The position numbers and the translations under genes were made by a program. The notes under the pieces are model-generated. The model was not told the DNA's origin. It searched no databases and saw only the letters and a program-made list of their open reading frames with translations. This document shows, in pieces, positions 27,759-36,237 of a stretch of 64,000 nt of DNA. Position 1 is the stretch's first letter. Each line of letters opens with the position of its first letter. This stretch comes from an uncultured SAR86 cluster bacterium. Lineage in GTDB: Bacteria; Pseudomonadota; Gammaproteobacteria; Magnimaribacterales; AG-339-G14. Location of the stretch: contig CACJRI010000005.1 of assembly GCA_902595715.1 (NCBI GenBank), forward strand, positions 18,183 through 82,182, given 5' to 3'.

Positions 27759-28580
27759 ATGAGCGATTTAGTAAAAATAGCAAAAACAGAGATTTCAAAT
27801 TCCAACAAACTTTGCGTCATCGCTGGTTTAAACGTTTTAGAAGACGATCAACTTACTTTCAAGGTTGCTGAAAGATTAAAAAAAATTACTGGAGCTCAGG
27901 GGAATTCATTCATTTTTAAAGCCTCTTTTGATAAAGCTAATCGCTCATCTGTAGACTCATATCGGGGACCGGGTCTTGAAAAAGGCTTAGAAATTTTTAG
28001 AGAATTAAAAAAAAGCGACTATCAACTTATTACCGACATTCATGAAATAAGCCAAGTCGAACAAATATCAGAGGTTGTTGATATTATCCAAATACCTGCT
28101 TTTTTATGCAGACAAACAGATCTAATCAAAGAAGCTTGCCAGTCTGGAAAGCCGTTAAACATAAAAAAAGGGCAATTTTTATCTCCTGATCAAATGAAGA
28201 ATATCATTGAAAAATGCAGCAATTTTGGTAACGATCAAGTCATGCTTTGTGAAAGGGGCACTTCTTTTGGCTATGACAATTTAGTTGTAGACATGTTGGG
28301 CATGTCTAAATTAAAAACTTTCAAATGCCCAATTATTTTTGACGTTACTCACTCTCTTCAACTTCCCGGTCAAGGAAAAACTGCTGCAGGCGGTAGAGGA
28401 GATCAAGCTGAGGACTTAGCCAAAGCCGGAGTATCTTTGGGTATAGCTGGCCTATTCATAGAAGTCCACCCCAATCCTAAAGAGGCTCTTTGTGATGGTC
28501 CATCGGCAACGCCTTTAGATCAATTTGAAACCCTTTTGAGTAAAGTCAATGCTGTAGACGAGGCAGTGAAAGGTTTTTAA
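27759..28580 (+). CDS. kdsA: 3-deoxy-8-phosphooctulonate (Kdo-8-P) synthase
   Basis: The 273-residue enzyme condenses arabinose 5-phosphate with phosphoenolpyruvate for the Kdo of lipopolysaccharide, so the cell makes a Kdo-containing outer membrane. The FKASFDKANRSS, KKGQFLSP, CERGTSFGYDNLVVDM and VTHSLQLPGQ segments are diagnostic. It lies three bases after pyrG and four before eno; eno supplies its phosphoenolpyruvate substrate. Confidence 0.97.
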   Translation: MSDLVKIAKTEISNSNKLCVIAGLNVLEDDQLTFKVAERLKKITGAQGNSFIFKASFDKANRSSVDSYRGPGLEKGLEIFRELKKSDYQLITDIHEISQVEQISEVVDIIQIPAFLCRQTDLIKEACQSGKPLNIKKGQFLSPDQMKNIIEKCSNFGNDQVMLCERGTSFGYDNLVVDMLGMSKLKTFKCPIIFDVTHSLQLPGQGKTAAGGRGDQAEDLAKAGVSLGIAGLFIEVHPNPKEALCDGPSATPLDQFETLLSKVNAVDEAVKGF

Positions 28581-28584
28581 GAAA

Positions 28585-29871
28585 ATGAAAGTCAAAGCAA
28601 TTAAAGCGTTTGAAATCCTTGATTCCAGAGGAACTCCAACAATTGCGGCTTTGATAGAGGCAGACGATGATTTTAAAGAAATTGGTTTCGTTCCATCTGG
28701 TGCTTCTACCGGTTCCAGAGAAGCCATAGAAAAAAGAGATGGCGGTAATATTTTTAACGGTAAAGGAGTTGCGCAGGTAATTAAAAATGCAGAGGAGAAT
28801 TTATTTCCAGAACTTATTGGTATGAAAATAGGCTCTCAAGTTGAATTCGATTCAAAACTAATAGAACTGGATGGGACGAAAAATAAAAAAAATTTTGGTG
28901 CAAATATTATCCTTTCTCTATCATTGGCTTACTGTAAGTTGTCAGCAAGTGCAGAAAAAAAGCCTTTATATGAGTATATTCATAATTACTTTAGGAAAAA
29001 TTTTTTTTCAGAAGTAAAAATGAAGATGCCTCTTCCTATGATGAACATTCTAAACGGGGGAGCACATGCCAATAATCAGTTAGACTTTCAGGAGTTTATG
29101 ATTCAGCCAGTTGGGTTCTCTTCCTTTAAAGAAGGTCTCATTTGCGGCGTGGAAGTATTTAATTTTTTAAAAAAAACATTGAATAAAAAAGGCTTTTCTA
29201 CGGCAGTTGGGGATGAAGGTGGATTTGCTCCTGGAATAGATTCGGCTGAAGAAGCGCTTGATTTAATATCCAGTTCCATCCAAGAAGCAGGATATGAAGT
29301 TGATAAAGATGTAACCTTTGCACTGGATTGCGCCGCAACAGAATTGTTAAAAAATAAGGAATATGTTTTTTCAAATAAAGAAAAGTTATCGTCAGATGAA
29401 TTAATTGAGTATCTTTCAAATTTAGCTAATAAATATCCTATTACTTCAGTTGAAGACGGGCTCGATGAAAACGATTGGGTTGGATGGGAGAGTCTCACTA
29501 AAAAACTTGGTAAGAAGACTCAGTTGGTTGGCGATGATTTATTTGTAACTAATAAAGATATTCTTCAAGAGGGCATAGACAAAAATATTGCTAACTCAGT
29601 CTTGGTAAAAATTAACCAAATTGGAACAATTTCTGAAACTTTTGAAACTATACGTTTGGCTTATCAACATAACTATAAGTGCGTAATTTCTCATCGTTCT
29701 GGTGAAACGGAAGATAATTTTATTGCCGATTTAGCTGTTGGTACCGGAGCTGGGCAAATAAAAACTGGCGCACCATCAAGGTCAGATAGAACTTCAAAAT
29801 ATAACAGATTGTTAATGATTGATGCTATGGAAGATTTAGAGTTTCTCGGTAGGCAGGAGTTAATTAATTGA
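28585..29871 (+). CDS. eno: Enolase
   Basis: The 428-residue glycolytic enzyme makes phosphoenolpyruvate. The start ILDSRGTPTIAA, VPSGASTGSREA, the catalytic VGDEGGFAP and the metal and lysine motifs SVEDGLDENDW, LVGDDLFVTN and SHRSGETED are all intact. Its stop shares three bases with the ftsB TTG start (TTGA). Confidence 0.98.
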   Translation: MKVKAIKAFEILDSRGTPTIAALIEADDDFKEIGFVPSGASTGSREAIEKRDGGNIFNGKGVAQVIKNAEENLFPELIGMKIGSQVEFDSKLIELDGTKNKKNFGANIILSLSLAYCKLSASAEKKPLYEYIHNYFRKNFFSEVKMKMPLPMMNILNGGAHANNQLDFQEFMIQPVGFSSFKEGLICGVEVFNFLKKTLNKKGFSTAVGDEGGFAPGIDSAEEALDLISSSIQEAGYEVDKDVTFALDCAATELLKNKEYVFSNKEKLSSDELIEYLSNLANKYPITSVEDGLDENDWVGWESLTKKLGKKTQLVGDDLFVTNKDILQEGIDKNIANSVLVKINQIGTISETFETIRLAYQHNYKCVISHRSGETEDNFIADLAVGTGAGQIKTGAPSRSDRTSKYNRLLMIDAMEDLEFLGRQELIN

Positions 29872-30170
29872 TAGACAAAATTAAAAATTATTTTTTTCCC
29901 AGTGTATTAGTGATACTTATTTTTTTGATTTTATTTTATATTATAGGAATCTTCTACGGGGAAAATAGCATTGGTCGGTTAGACAAAATGACACAAGAAA
30001 AAATTATCTTAGAAAATAAAATTGTTAAATTGAAGGAAGACAATAAAATTGCCAGAATGGAATTGGATAGTTTTACAAATGACCCTGAAGCTTTGGAAGG
30101 TTACGCCCGAAGTAAGTTAAATTTGATTAAAAAAGGGGAAGTTCTCATTGAACTAGTACCAAATGAGTGA
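29868..30170 (+). CDS. ftsB: Cell division protein FtsB
   Basis: The 100-residue bitopic protein has a membrane helix (about 11-28) and a coiled-coil periplasmic part (KMTQEKIILENKIVKLKEDNK), then the DPEALEGYARSKLNLIKKGEVL segment typical of the DivIC/FtsB family. It joins FtsQ and FtsL, both encoded in the dcw cluster here. The TTG start overlaps the eno stop, and the eno-ftsB-ispD order is conserved. It overlaps ispD by eight bases. Confidence 0.93.
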   Translation: MIDKIKNYFFPSVLVILIFLILFYIIGIFYGENSIGRLDKMTQEKIILENKIVKLKEDNKIARMELDSFTNDPEALEGYARSKLNLIKKGEVLIELVPNE

Positions 30171-30873
30171 ATACGTCGCTTTAATTCCTGCTGCTGGGGT
30201 TGGTGCTAGAGCTCAACTTAAACTTGCTAAACAATTCAATTTAGTAGGAAAAAAAACCATTATTGAATTTGCCATTGACCCTTTTTTGAAAGATGAAAAT
30301 TGTAAAACTATTTATGTAGTTGTCGCAGAAGATACTGATGCTTGGGAAGCTCTGTCTATTTCGCAACATAACAAAGTTAAGACTTGCATTGGTGCTTCTA
30401 CTAGGATGCTATCTGTTTTGAATGGGCTGAAAGAAATCAAAGAGGATGAAGATAAATCAATATTAGTTGCCGTGCATGATGCTGCAAGACCTTGCTTGGA
30501 CCTTAAAGATCTTTTGGGTCTAATGAGTAAAGCTCAGGATGAAATCAAAGAAGATGGGGAAGGTTGCTATCTTTCTTACCAACCAACAGAAAGCGTTAAC
30601 TTGGTAAAAAATGAAAAAGTACAAAAATCCTTAGATCGAAATAACGTTTGGTTGTCAGCGACACCTCAAGTTTTTTGTTTGGAAGATCTATTGTCAGCTT
30701 TAACCAAAGCCAGTGATGATGAAAAAGTATTTACCGATGAAGTAAGCGCTATGCTGCATTATTTTAAAAAAGACATATCCATTTACCCCTGTAATAAAAC
30801 AAATATTAAGGTGACTAAAAAAGAGGATTTGGAAACAGTAGAGCAATATTTAAAACTTGCTGGCAGAATTTAG
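30163..30873 (+). CDS. ispD: 2-C-methyl-D-erythritol 4-phosphate cytidylyltransferase
   Basis: The 236-residue enzyme couples methylerythritol phosphate to CTP in the non-mevalonate isoprenoid path. The N-terminal nucleotide loop LIPAAGVGARA with a following K (KQFN), the VHDAARPC motif and FTDEVSAM are typical. IspF (next) and IspG (59095) are also in the window. The stop shares one base with the GTG of ispF (TAGTG). Confidence 0.95.
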   Translation: MSEYVALIPAAGVGARAQLKLAKQFNLVGKKTIIEFAIDPFLKDENCKTIYVVVAEDTDAWEALSISQHNKVKTCIGASTRMLSVLNGLKEIKEDEDKSILVAVHDAARPCLDLKDLLGLMSKAQDEIKEDGEGCYLSYQPTESVNLVKNEKVQKSLDRNNVWLSATPQVFCLEDLLSALTKASDDEKVFTDEVSAMLHYFKKDISIYPCNKTNIKVTKKEDLETVEQYLKLAGRI

Positions 30874-31355
30874 TGAGCAATCTGAGAATTGGGCAGGGAT
30901 TTGATGCTCATAAAATCATCAAAGGTTCTAAAGATTTCATCTTAGGCGGTATCGCAATCGACTCTGAGTATGAGGTCGTTGCTCATTCTGATGGGGATAT
31001 CATCAGTCATGCAATCATCGATGCCCTCTTAGGTGCTTGTAAGATGGGTGACATCGGCAAATTGGCACCCTCCAATGAGGAAAACAAGGGCGTATCTAGT
31101 ATTCATCTTTTGAAAAAAGTTGCCACAATGCTTTTAGAGGCAGGATATAAAATTGTAAATATTGACCTTACTTATGTTGGAGAAGAGCCTAGGCTTGAGA
31201 AATTCAAAAAAAAAATTGAAGAGAATTTAGCTAAAGAATTAAAAATGAATCCCAATGATATTTCTTGCAAAGCAACGACGACAGACGGTTTAGGTTATGA
31301 AGGCGCTCGAGAGGGCATCAGTACTCAAGCGATTGCTCTCGTTAAGAAGAACTAA
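30873..31355 (+). CDS. ispF: 2-C-methyl-D-erythritol 2,4-cyclodiphosphate synthase
   Basis: The 160-residue trimeric enzyme acts two steps after IspD. Metal ligands are in GFDAHK (residues 9-14) and the following VVAHSDGD segment; the GDIG and C-terminal TTTDGLGYEGAREGI motifs are also present. GTG start overlapping ispD. In many Gammaproteobacteria truD lies between ispF and surE; it is absent here, with only five bases in between. Confidence 0.97.
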   Translation: MSNLRIGQGFDAHKIIKGSKDFILGGIAIDSEYEVVAHSDGDIISHAIIDALLGACKMGDIGKLAPSNEENKGVSSIHLLKKVATMLLEAGYKIVNIDLTYVGEEPRLEKFKKKIEENLAKELKMNPNDISCKATTTDGLGYEGAREGISTQAIALVKKN

Positions 31356-31360
31356 TTAAT

Positions 31361-32041
31361 ATGAAAATAATACTGACCAATGATGACGGATTTGACCATC
31401 CTGGTATCAAAGCTCTTTTTAAAGAATTGCATGACAAACACGATGTATTTCTTATAGGTCCAGATCAAAATCGAAGTGGATTTAGTAGCGCGATAACTTT
31501 TTTGACTCCCTTAAGACACAAAAAATATGCGGATAATATATTCAGTCTAAACGGTACACCCGTTGATTGTGTGAAAGTGGCAAGAAACATGCTGTGCCCC
31601 TTTGAACCGGAAATAGTCGTTTCTGGAATAAACCCAGGTCCAAATTTAGGCTCAGATGCCATTTTGTCTGGTACCGTTGGTGCTGCTTTAGATGGTAGGA
31701 ATTTGAAGTATCCTTCAATTGCAGTGTCTGTAGCATCTTTTGAAATCAATGATTTTTCTTTTGCCGCAAAGTTTGTTGCCAAAGTTTTAGACAATCTAGA
31801 GAACTTGGACATAGAAGACTTTCAAATTTTAAACATCAATGTACCTGATCATAAAGAATTTCCTGATCCTAAAATTAAAATCACTAAAACTTTCCTCAAT
31901 GAGGAAGAAGGTGAGAAGAATCTTGATGTGTCCGATCGAAAGAATTTGGAAGATGGATTCATTTCAATTTCCCCAATTAAGATAGACATGCATTCCAACT
32001 CTCAACAACAGGTAGTTGCAGACTGGGCAAAAAATTTATAG
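31361..32041 (+). CDS. surE: 5'-nucleotidase SurE
   Basis: The 226-residue metal-dependent phosphatase acts on nucleoside monophosphates in stationary phase and stress. The N-terminal LTNDDGFDHPG motif with the DD metal ligands, GPDQNRSG, the NGTPVDCV segment and SGINPGPNLGSDAILSGTV are the family signatures. It is a little shorter than E. coli SurE (253). It is paired with pcm as usual. Confidence 0.96.
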   Translation: MKIILTNDDGFDHPGIKALFKELHDKHDVFLIGPDQNRSGFSSAITFLTPLRHKKYADNIFSLNGTPVDCVKVARNMLCPFEPEIVVSGINPGPNLGSDAILSGTVGAALDGRNLKYPSIAVSVASFEINDFSFAAKFVAKVLDNLENLDIEDFQILNINVPDHKEFPDPKIKITKTFLNEEEGEKNLDVSDRKNLEDGFISISPIKIDMHSNSQQQVVADWAKNL

Positions 32042-32046
32042 ATCAA

Positions 32047-32703
32047 TTGAATTTTGAATTTGCCAGAAAAGAATTAACCAAAGAACTATCTCAAAAGGGC
32101 ATTAAAGATCCGAGAGTACTAGAAGCCGTTTACCAAATTCCGCGACATGAATTTGTCGATGCAACATTTACTTCTAGAGCGTACCAAGACATGTCCTTAC
32201 CAATTGGTCATCAACAAACCATTTCACAACCTTTTGTTGTAGCAAAAATGACAGAACTTTTGATTCAAGGAAATGTCTTAGACCAAAAACCTTTAGGAGC
32301 GGTTTTGGAGATCGGCACTGGCTGTGGATACCAAACAGCAATACTTGCAAGATTTTGCAGAAAAGTATTTTCTTTAGAAAGAATCGAAGCCCTATCACTT
32401 CGGGCAGATAATAATTTAAAGAAAGTTGGTGTGAATAATTACCAGTTACGTTGGTCTGATGGTACTTTAGGCTGGCCAACCCCAAAAAAATTTGATGCCA
32501 TCATTTGTACAGCTGCAATTTCACAAATTCCAAAAAAATTAAAAACTCAACTTGAGGTGCATGGCAAACTTATTTGCCCCGTTGGCGATGGGAAGAAACA
32601 ACATTTACTACTTTTAGAAAAAAAATCTAAAGATGAATTTCATGAAACTATTTTAGATTCTGTGTTATTTGTTCCTATGCTTGAAGGAAAGGTTTCTGAA
32701 TAG
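32047..32703 (+). CDS. pcm: Protein-L-isoaspartate O-methyltransferase
   Basis: The 218-residue SAM-dependent enzyme repairs isomerised aspartates. The IPRHEFV, the QTISQPFVVAKMTELL segment and the SAM loop VLEIGTGCGYQTAILA fit the family. The start is TTG at 32047, five bases after surE. In the usual order nlpD and rpoS follow; here the convergent fdxA comes after two bases. Confidence 0.95.
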   Translation: MNFEFARKELTKELSQKGIKDPRVLEAVYQIPRHEFVDATFTSRAYQDMSLPIGHQQTISQPFVVAKMTELLIQGNVLDQKPLGAVLEIGTGCGYQTAILARFCRKVFSLERIEALSLRADNNLKKVGVNNYQLRWSDGTLGWPTPKKFDAIICTAAISQIPKKLKTQLEVHGKLICPVGDGKKQHLLLLEKKSKDEFHETILDSVLFVPMLEGKVSE

Positions 32704-32705
32704 CT

Positions 32706-33032
32706 TTATTCAAGAATTAATACATCAATTTTATTTGTTTTTTTCTTCCACTCCTCGTGATCTGGCATGGGATCTTTTGCCTCAGTAATGTTCGGCCAAA
32801 TCTTTGAATATTTTTCATTTATTTCAATAAATTCTATTTGATCAGCTGGAACTTCGTCTTCTGCATAAATGGCTTCAATGGGGCACTCAGGTTCACACAA
32901 ACCGCAATCGATGCATTCGTCAGGATTGATGACTAAAGTATTTTCTCCTTCATAGAAACAATCTACAGGACATACTTCGACACAATCGGTGTGCTTACAA
33001 TTGATGCATCCTTGGCCAACAATAAAAGTCAT
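32706..33032 (-). CDS. fdxA: Seven-iron ferredoxin FdxA
   Basis: The 108-residue protein has two clustered Cys motifs, C9-x2-C12-x4-C17-x3-C21-P with a further C25, and C40-x2-C43-x2-C46-x3-C50-P, the layout of [3Fe-4S][4Fe-4S] ferredoxins of the Azotobacter type. It carries electrons for unknown partners; the oxidoreductase operon at 50188-55099 is one candidate. A minus-strand TATAAT (33044-33039) lies six bases from the ATG, so the mRNA is probably leaderless. Pseudomonas has fdxA near rpoS and recA too. Confidence 0.93.
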   Translation of the reverse strand: MTFIVGQGCINCKHTDCVEVCPVDCFYEGENTLVINPDECIDCGLCEPECPIEAIYAEDEVPADQIEFIEINEKYSKIWPNITEAKDPMPDHEEWKKKTNKIDVLILE

Positions 33033-33038
33033 TAATCA

Positions 33039-33046
33039 ATTATAAT
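33039..33046. promoter_or_regulatory. Overlapping divergent -10 boxes for fdxA and cinA
   Basis: ATTATAAT reads TATAAT on both strands: 33041-33046 forward, eight bases before the cinA ATG, and 33044-33039 reverse, six bases before the fdxA ATG. Both transcripts would start at or next to their start codons. No -35 was convincingly placed for either. Confidence 0.6.
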
Positions 33047-33054
33047 TTAAATTG

Positions 33055-33543
33055 ATGATTTCTAATGACGAACTACAAGATTTAGCTATAAAGATAGGTC
33101 AGCTATTAACAGAAACAAAGAAAAGTGTTTCTACAGCCGAATCTTGTACAGGAGGTTGGATCGGAAAGGAATTTACAGGCATTCCAGGAAGTTCAAATTG
33201 GTTTGGTTTTGGGTTTATCACTTACTCGAATAAGGCAAAATTAAAAACTCTTGGCGTAAGCAAAGATTCTCTTAAAGAAGAGGGAGCCGTAAGTGAAAGA
33301 GTTGTAAAAGAAATGGCAGAAGGAGCTATAAAAAATAGTGGTTCAGATTTTTCAATTTCAATAAGTGGTATTGCAGGACCTAGTGGAGGAACGGATGACA
33401 AGCCGATTGGCACGGTATGCTTTGGAATAGGCTCTAAAACCGAAATAATTTGCTTCACCAAACTCTTCGAAGGAAGTCGCGATGAAGTCAGAAAACAGAG
33501 CGTAGCTTTTGCTTTAAAAGAATTATTAAAATGTTTGCAATAA
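33055..33543 (+). CDS. pncC: Nicotinamide-nucleotide amidohydrolase (CinA C-terminal domain, PncC)
   Basis: The 162-residue single-domain CinA protein deamidates nicotinamide mononucleotide in pyridine-nucleotide recycling. The STAESCTGGWIG motif near residue 25, the GFGFITYSNKAK segment and SISGIAGPSGGT are typical. The ATG at 33055 is preferred to the TTG at 33052. A TATAAT eight bases before it suggests a leaderless mRNA. It lies upstream of recA as in many Gammaproteobacteria. Confidence 0.94.
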   Translation: MISNDELQDLAIKIGQLLTETKKSVSTAESCTGGWIGKEFTGIPGSSNWFGFGFITYSNKAKLKTLGVSKDSLKEEGAVSERVVKEMAEGAIKNSGSDFSISISGIAGPSGGTDDKPIGTVCFGIGSKTEIICFTKLFEGSRDEVRKQSVAFALKELLKCLQ

Positions 33544-33564
33544 TTATTAATATATTGTTAAATA

Positions 33565-33580
33565 CTGTATAAATATACAG
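33565..33580 (+). promoter_or_regulatory. LexA (SOS) box in front of recA
   Basis: CTGTATAAATATACAG matches the CTGT-N8-ACAG gammaproteobacterial LexA operator and is flanked by the preferred TA/TT. It covers a TATAAA -10 candidate (33568-33573) and ends seven bases before the recA ATG, so LexA would block RNA polymerase directly. Confidence 0.92.
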
Positions 33581-33587
33581 TTTTATT

Positions 33588-34613
33588 ATGCCTACAAAAA
33601 AATCAAAAAAAGACGATACATCGTCATCAGAAAAAGGAAAATCCCTAGAAACAGCCATCTCCCAGATTGAAACCCAATTTGGTCCCGGTACCATCATGAG
33701 GATGGGCGAAAGAGAGGTCCAGAGCATTCCAAGTATTTCTACAGGTTCATTAGGATTGGATTTGGCACTTGGCATAATGGGCTTGCCAAAAGGCAGAGTA
33801 GTGGAGATTTTTGGTCCCGAATCTTCAGGAAAAACAACTTTGACTTTGCAAGTTATAGCCGAGTGCCAGAAACAAGGAGGAACCGCAGCATTTATAGATG
33901 CAGAGCATGCTTTAGACCCAGTCTACGCAGAGAAAATTGGAGTAAAAATAGATGATTTGCTTCTTTCTCAGCCTGATACAGGTGAACAAGCTCTAGAAGT
34001 TGCCGACATAATGGTTAAATCTGGCGGAATAGATGTTTTAGTCATTGATTCTGTAGCCGCATTAGTACCCCGAGCCGAAATTGAAGGTGAAATGGGCGAT
34101 CATCACGTTGGCCTTCAAGCTAGACTCATGTCACAAGCGCTTAGAAAAATAACAGGTAATATAAAAAAATCAAATACTCTTGTTATATTTATTAATCAAA
34201 TTCGAATGAAAATTGGTGTAATGTTTGGCAGTCCTGAGACTACCTCTGGTGGTAATGCTTTGAAGTTTTATTCTTCAGTTAGATTAGATATCAGAAGAAT
34301 CGGTACAGTTAAAGACGGTGACGAAGTTGCAGGAAATGAAACCAGGGTTAAGGTTGTTAAAAATAAAGTTTCACCTCCATTCAGACAGGCAGAATTTCAA
34401 ATTCTCTACAACAAAGGAATTAACCGAGCTGGAGAAATTCTAGATATCGGAGTAGAGAGGAAAATCGTTGAAAAGGCAGGCGCTTGGTACGCTTACGATG
34501 GAGAAAAAATTGGTCAGGGCAAGATCAATGCTAGTCAGTGGTTAAAAGATAACCCCAATATAGCTAAGAAAATAGAAAAACAGATTACAGACTCAATCAA
34601 AGAGACCCAATAG
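33588..34613 (+). CDS. recA: Recombinase RecA
   Basis: The 341-residue ATPase drives strand exchange and LexA self-cleavage. Walker [11 protein letters not shown], the MAW-type region with [37 protein letters not shown] (loop 1) and the loop 2 region [24 protein letters not shown] are intact. It has a LexA box directly upstream and a leader of only a few bases with no clear ribosome site. Its last 21 bases overlap the end of proS on the other strand; recX, which often follows, is absent. Confidence 0.98.
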   Translation: MPTKKSKKDDTSSSEKGKSLETAISQIETQFGPGTIMRMGEREVQSIPSISTGSLGLDLALGIMGLPKGRVVEIFGPESSGKTTLTLQVIAECQKQGGTAAFIDAEHALDPVYAEKIGVKIDDLLLSQPDTGEQALEVADIMVKSGGIDVLVIDSVAALVPRAEIEGEMGDHHVGLQARLMSQALRKITGNIKKSNTLVIFINQIRMKIGVMFGSPETTSGGNALKFYSSVRLDIRRIGTVKDGDEVAGNETRVKVVKNKVSPPFRQAEFQILYNKGINRAGEILDIGVERKIVEKAGAWYAYDGEKIGQGKINASQWLKDNPNIAKKIEKQITDSIKETQ

Positions 34614-35870
34614 GTCTTTTTCCGTTATTTCAGATTTTGTCTGATCTTCTCTTTTTATTATTTCGATTAAACCTTTTTCAATGTTTTTTTCGCTAATGAC
34701 TATTTGATAGGGGTTACCCATTAAATTGGAATCAGAAAATTTATTACCTGGAGATGCATCTCTATCGTCATAAAAAACATCTACATTATTATTCATAAGG
34801 TAAGAGTAAATTTCACCAGCTTTGGTTTTGACTATCTTTGATTTCTTTTCGTTGATTGATATTAAGGAACAATCAAAAGCAGAAATATTTTTAGGAAAAA
34901 CAATACCTTCATCATCATGATTTTGCTCTATAGCAGCTGCCACAATTCGAGAAACTCCAATTCCATAGCAGCCCATTTCTAAAATCTTCTGACTATTATC
35001 ATGTTGGACACTAAGACCCATAGCTTTACTGTATTTATTACCTAGTTCGAATATATGACCTACTTCAATTCCCTTTTTAATTGAAAGTTTGCCGTATTCG
35101 CTATCAATATCAGAGAGATCTTTTTTTTCAATTTTTTTCTCAATTTCTTTCCTTAGAGAATCATCTAATAATTCAATGTTCGATGAAAAATCTTCATCGT
35201 TGAATACTAATGTATCCTCTCCAGAATCTGCTAGTACATGAAATTCTTCAGACATATTTCCACCAATCGCTCCTGAGTCAGCTTTTACAATCTTGTAATC
35301 AAAGCCAATTTCGTCAAATATCTTTTGATAACACTCTTTCATATCTTGATAGCTTTTACTCATCCCTTTTTCGTCAAGATCAAACGAATAAGCATCTTTC
35401 ATTAAGAACTCTCTACCTCTCATTACCCCAAATCTAGGTCTAATTTCATCTCTAAATTTCGTTTGTATTTGATAAAAAGTTTTCGGCAGATCTTTATGAC
35501 TTTGTAATTCTTGACGACATATGTCGGTAATGACTTCTTCATGCGTAGGTCCTAGATAAAATTCCCTTTCATTCCGATCCGAAAAACCTAATAGTTCTGG
35601 GCCCATTTGCTCTGACCTTTTTGTTTCGTCCCACAGAGATTTTGGTTGAACCATTGGCATTAAAACTTCTAAGCAACCATATTCATTCATATTTTTTCTA
35701 ATGATTGATTCGACTTTATTTAAAATTCTTAAGCCAAGCGGCATCCACGAATAAATGCCAGAAGCCAATGGCTTTATCATATTGCTTCTGATCATAAGTT
35801 TGTGACTAATGAGTTCAGCGTCTTTTGGGGCTTCTTTTTGAGTTTTATAGTGAAATGAGGAAGCTTTCAT
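34593..35870 (-). CDS. proS: Prolyl-tRNA synthetase, form without the editing (INS) domain
   Basis: The 425-residue class II synthetase charges tRNA-Pro. Motif 1 (residues 30-70), motif 2 ([28 protein letters not shown]), the [17 protein letters not shown] motif 3 and the anticodon-binding domain are present. E. coli ProS is about 570 residues and carries a roughly 180-residue INS domain that removes mischarged alanine. Here only a short acidic and lysine-rich linker of about 50 residues lies between motifs 2 and 3. INS-less ProS is known mainly in Alphaproteobacteria. A separate trans-editing protein would have to be elsewhere. Confidence 0.95.
   Translation of the reverse strand: MKASSFHYKTQKEAPKDAELISHKLMIRSNMIKPLASGIYSWMPLGLRILNKVESIIRKNMNEYGCLEVLMPMVQPKSLWDETKRSEQMGPELLGFSDRNEREFYLGPTHEEVITDICRQELQSHKDLPKTFYQIQTKFRDEIRPRFGVMRGREFLMKDAYSFDLDEKGMSKSYQDMKECYQKIFDEIGFDYKIVKADSGAIGGNMSEEFHVLADSGEDTLVFNDEDFSSNIELLDDSLRKEIEKKIEKKDLSDIDSEYGKLSIKKGIEVGHIFELGNKYSKAMGLSVQHDNSQKILEMGCYGIGVSRIVAAAIEQNHDDEGIVFPKNISAFDCSLISINEKKSKIVKTKAGEIYSYLMNNNVDVFYDDRDASPGNKFSDSNLMGNPYQIVISEKNIEKGLIEIIKREDQTKSEITEKDLLGLFD
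34599..34621. terminator. Bidirectional terminator in the recA/proS 3' overlap
   Basis: AAAGAGACC (34599-34607) and GGTCTTTTT (34613-34621) pair over nine positions with one G-U, around a CAATA loop. The T-run serves the plus strand; the A-run of the left arm serves the minus strand. The hairpin lies within the overlapping final codons of both genes. Confidence 0.65.
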
Positions 35871-35940
35871 TTAAAATATAAATTAATATTCGGCTTTAAA
35901 AATTAATAATACTAAAAAAAGATGCTTACAGTGAGGATTA

Positions 35941-36222
35941 ATGCCTATTTATGAGTACCAATGCAGTAAATGCGACAAAATATTTGAAAGAATCGTTTCT
36001 GTAGCAGACTCTACAAAAACTGTTTTTTGTGATTGCTCTCCAAAAGCAAAGGCTAAAAAAATTATCTCAGCACCTTCCTTTCGTTTAGAAGGATCTGGTT
36101 GGTATGAGACTGACTTTAAGACAGGTAATAAAAAAAATCTTGTACAATCAGACGTAAATAGTAAAAAAACATCTAAGGAACCAAAAAAAACAGAAAATTC
36201 AAAACCTACTAAAAAAGATTAA
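35941..36222 (+). CDS. FmdB-type zinc-ribbon protein
   Basis: The 93-residue protein starts with MPIYEYQCSKCDKIFE, the N-terminus of the FmdB/putative regulatory zinc-ribbon family, with CxxC at residues 8-11. The second pair is a CDC at 30-32, so zinc binding may be altered. A lysine-rich low-complexity tail follows. No experimental function is established for the family. The place before aspS is common in Proteobacteria; 15 bases separate it from aspS. Confidence 0.8.
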   Translation: MPIYEYQCSKCDKIFERIVSVADSTKTVFCDCSPKAKAKKIISAPSFRLEGSGWYETDFKTGNKKNLVQSDVNSKKTSKEPKKTENSKPTKKD

Positions 36223-36237
36223 AAAATCTTTCTCATT

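Noticed and set aside
32706..33032. Nitrogen-fixation ferredoxin
   Set aside because: The cysteine layout and the context fit the housekeeping FdxA; no nif genes are near.
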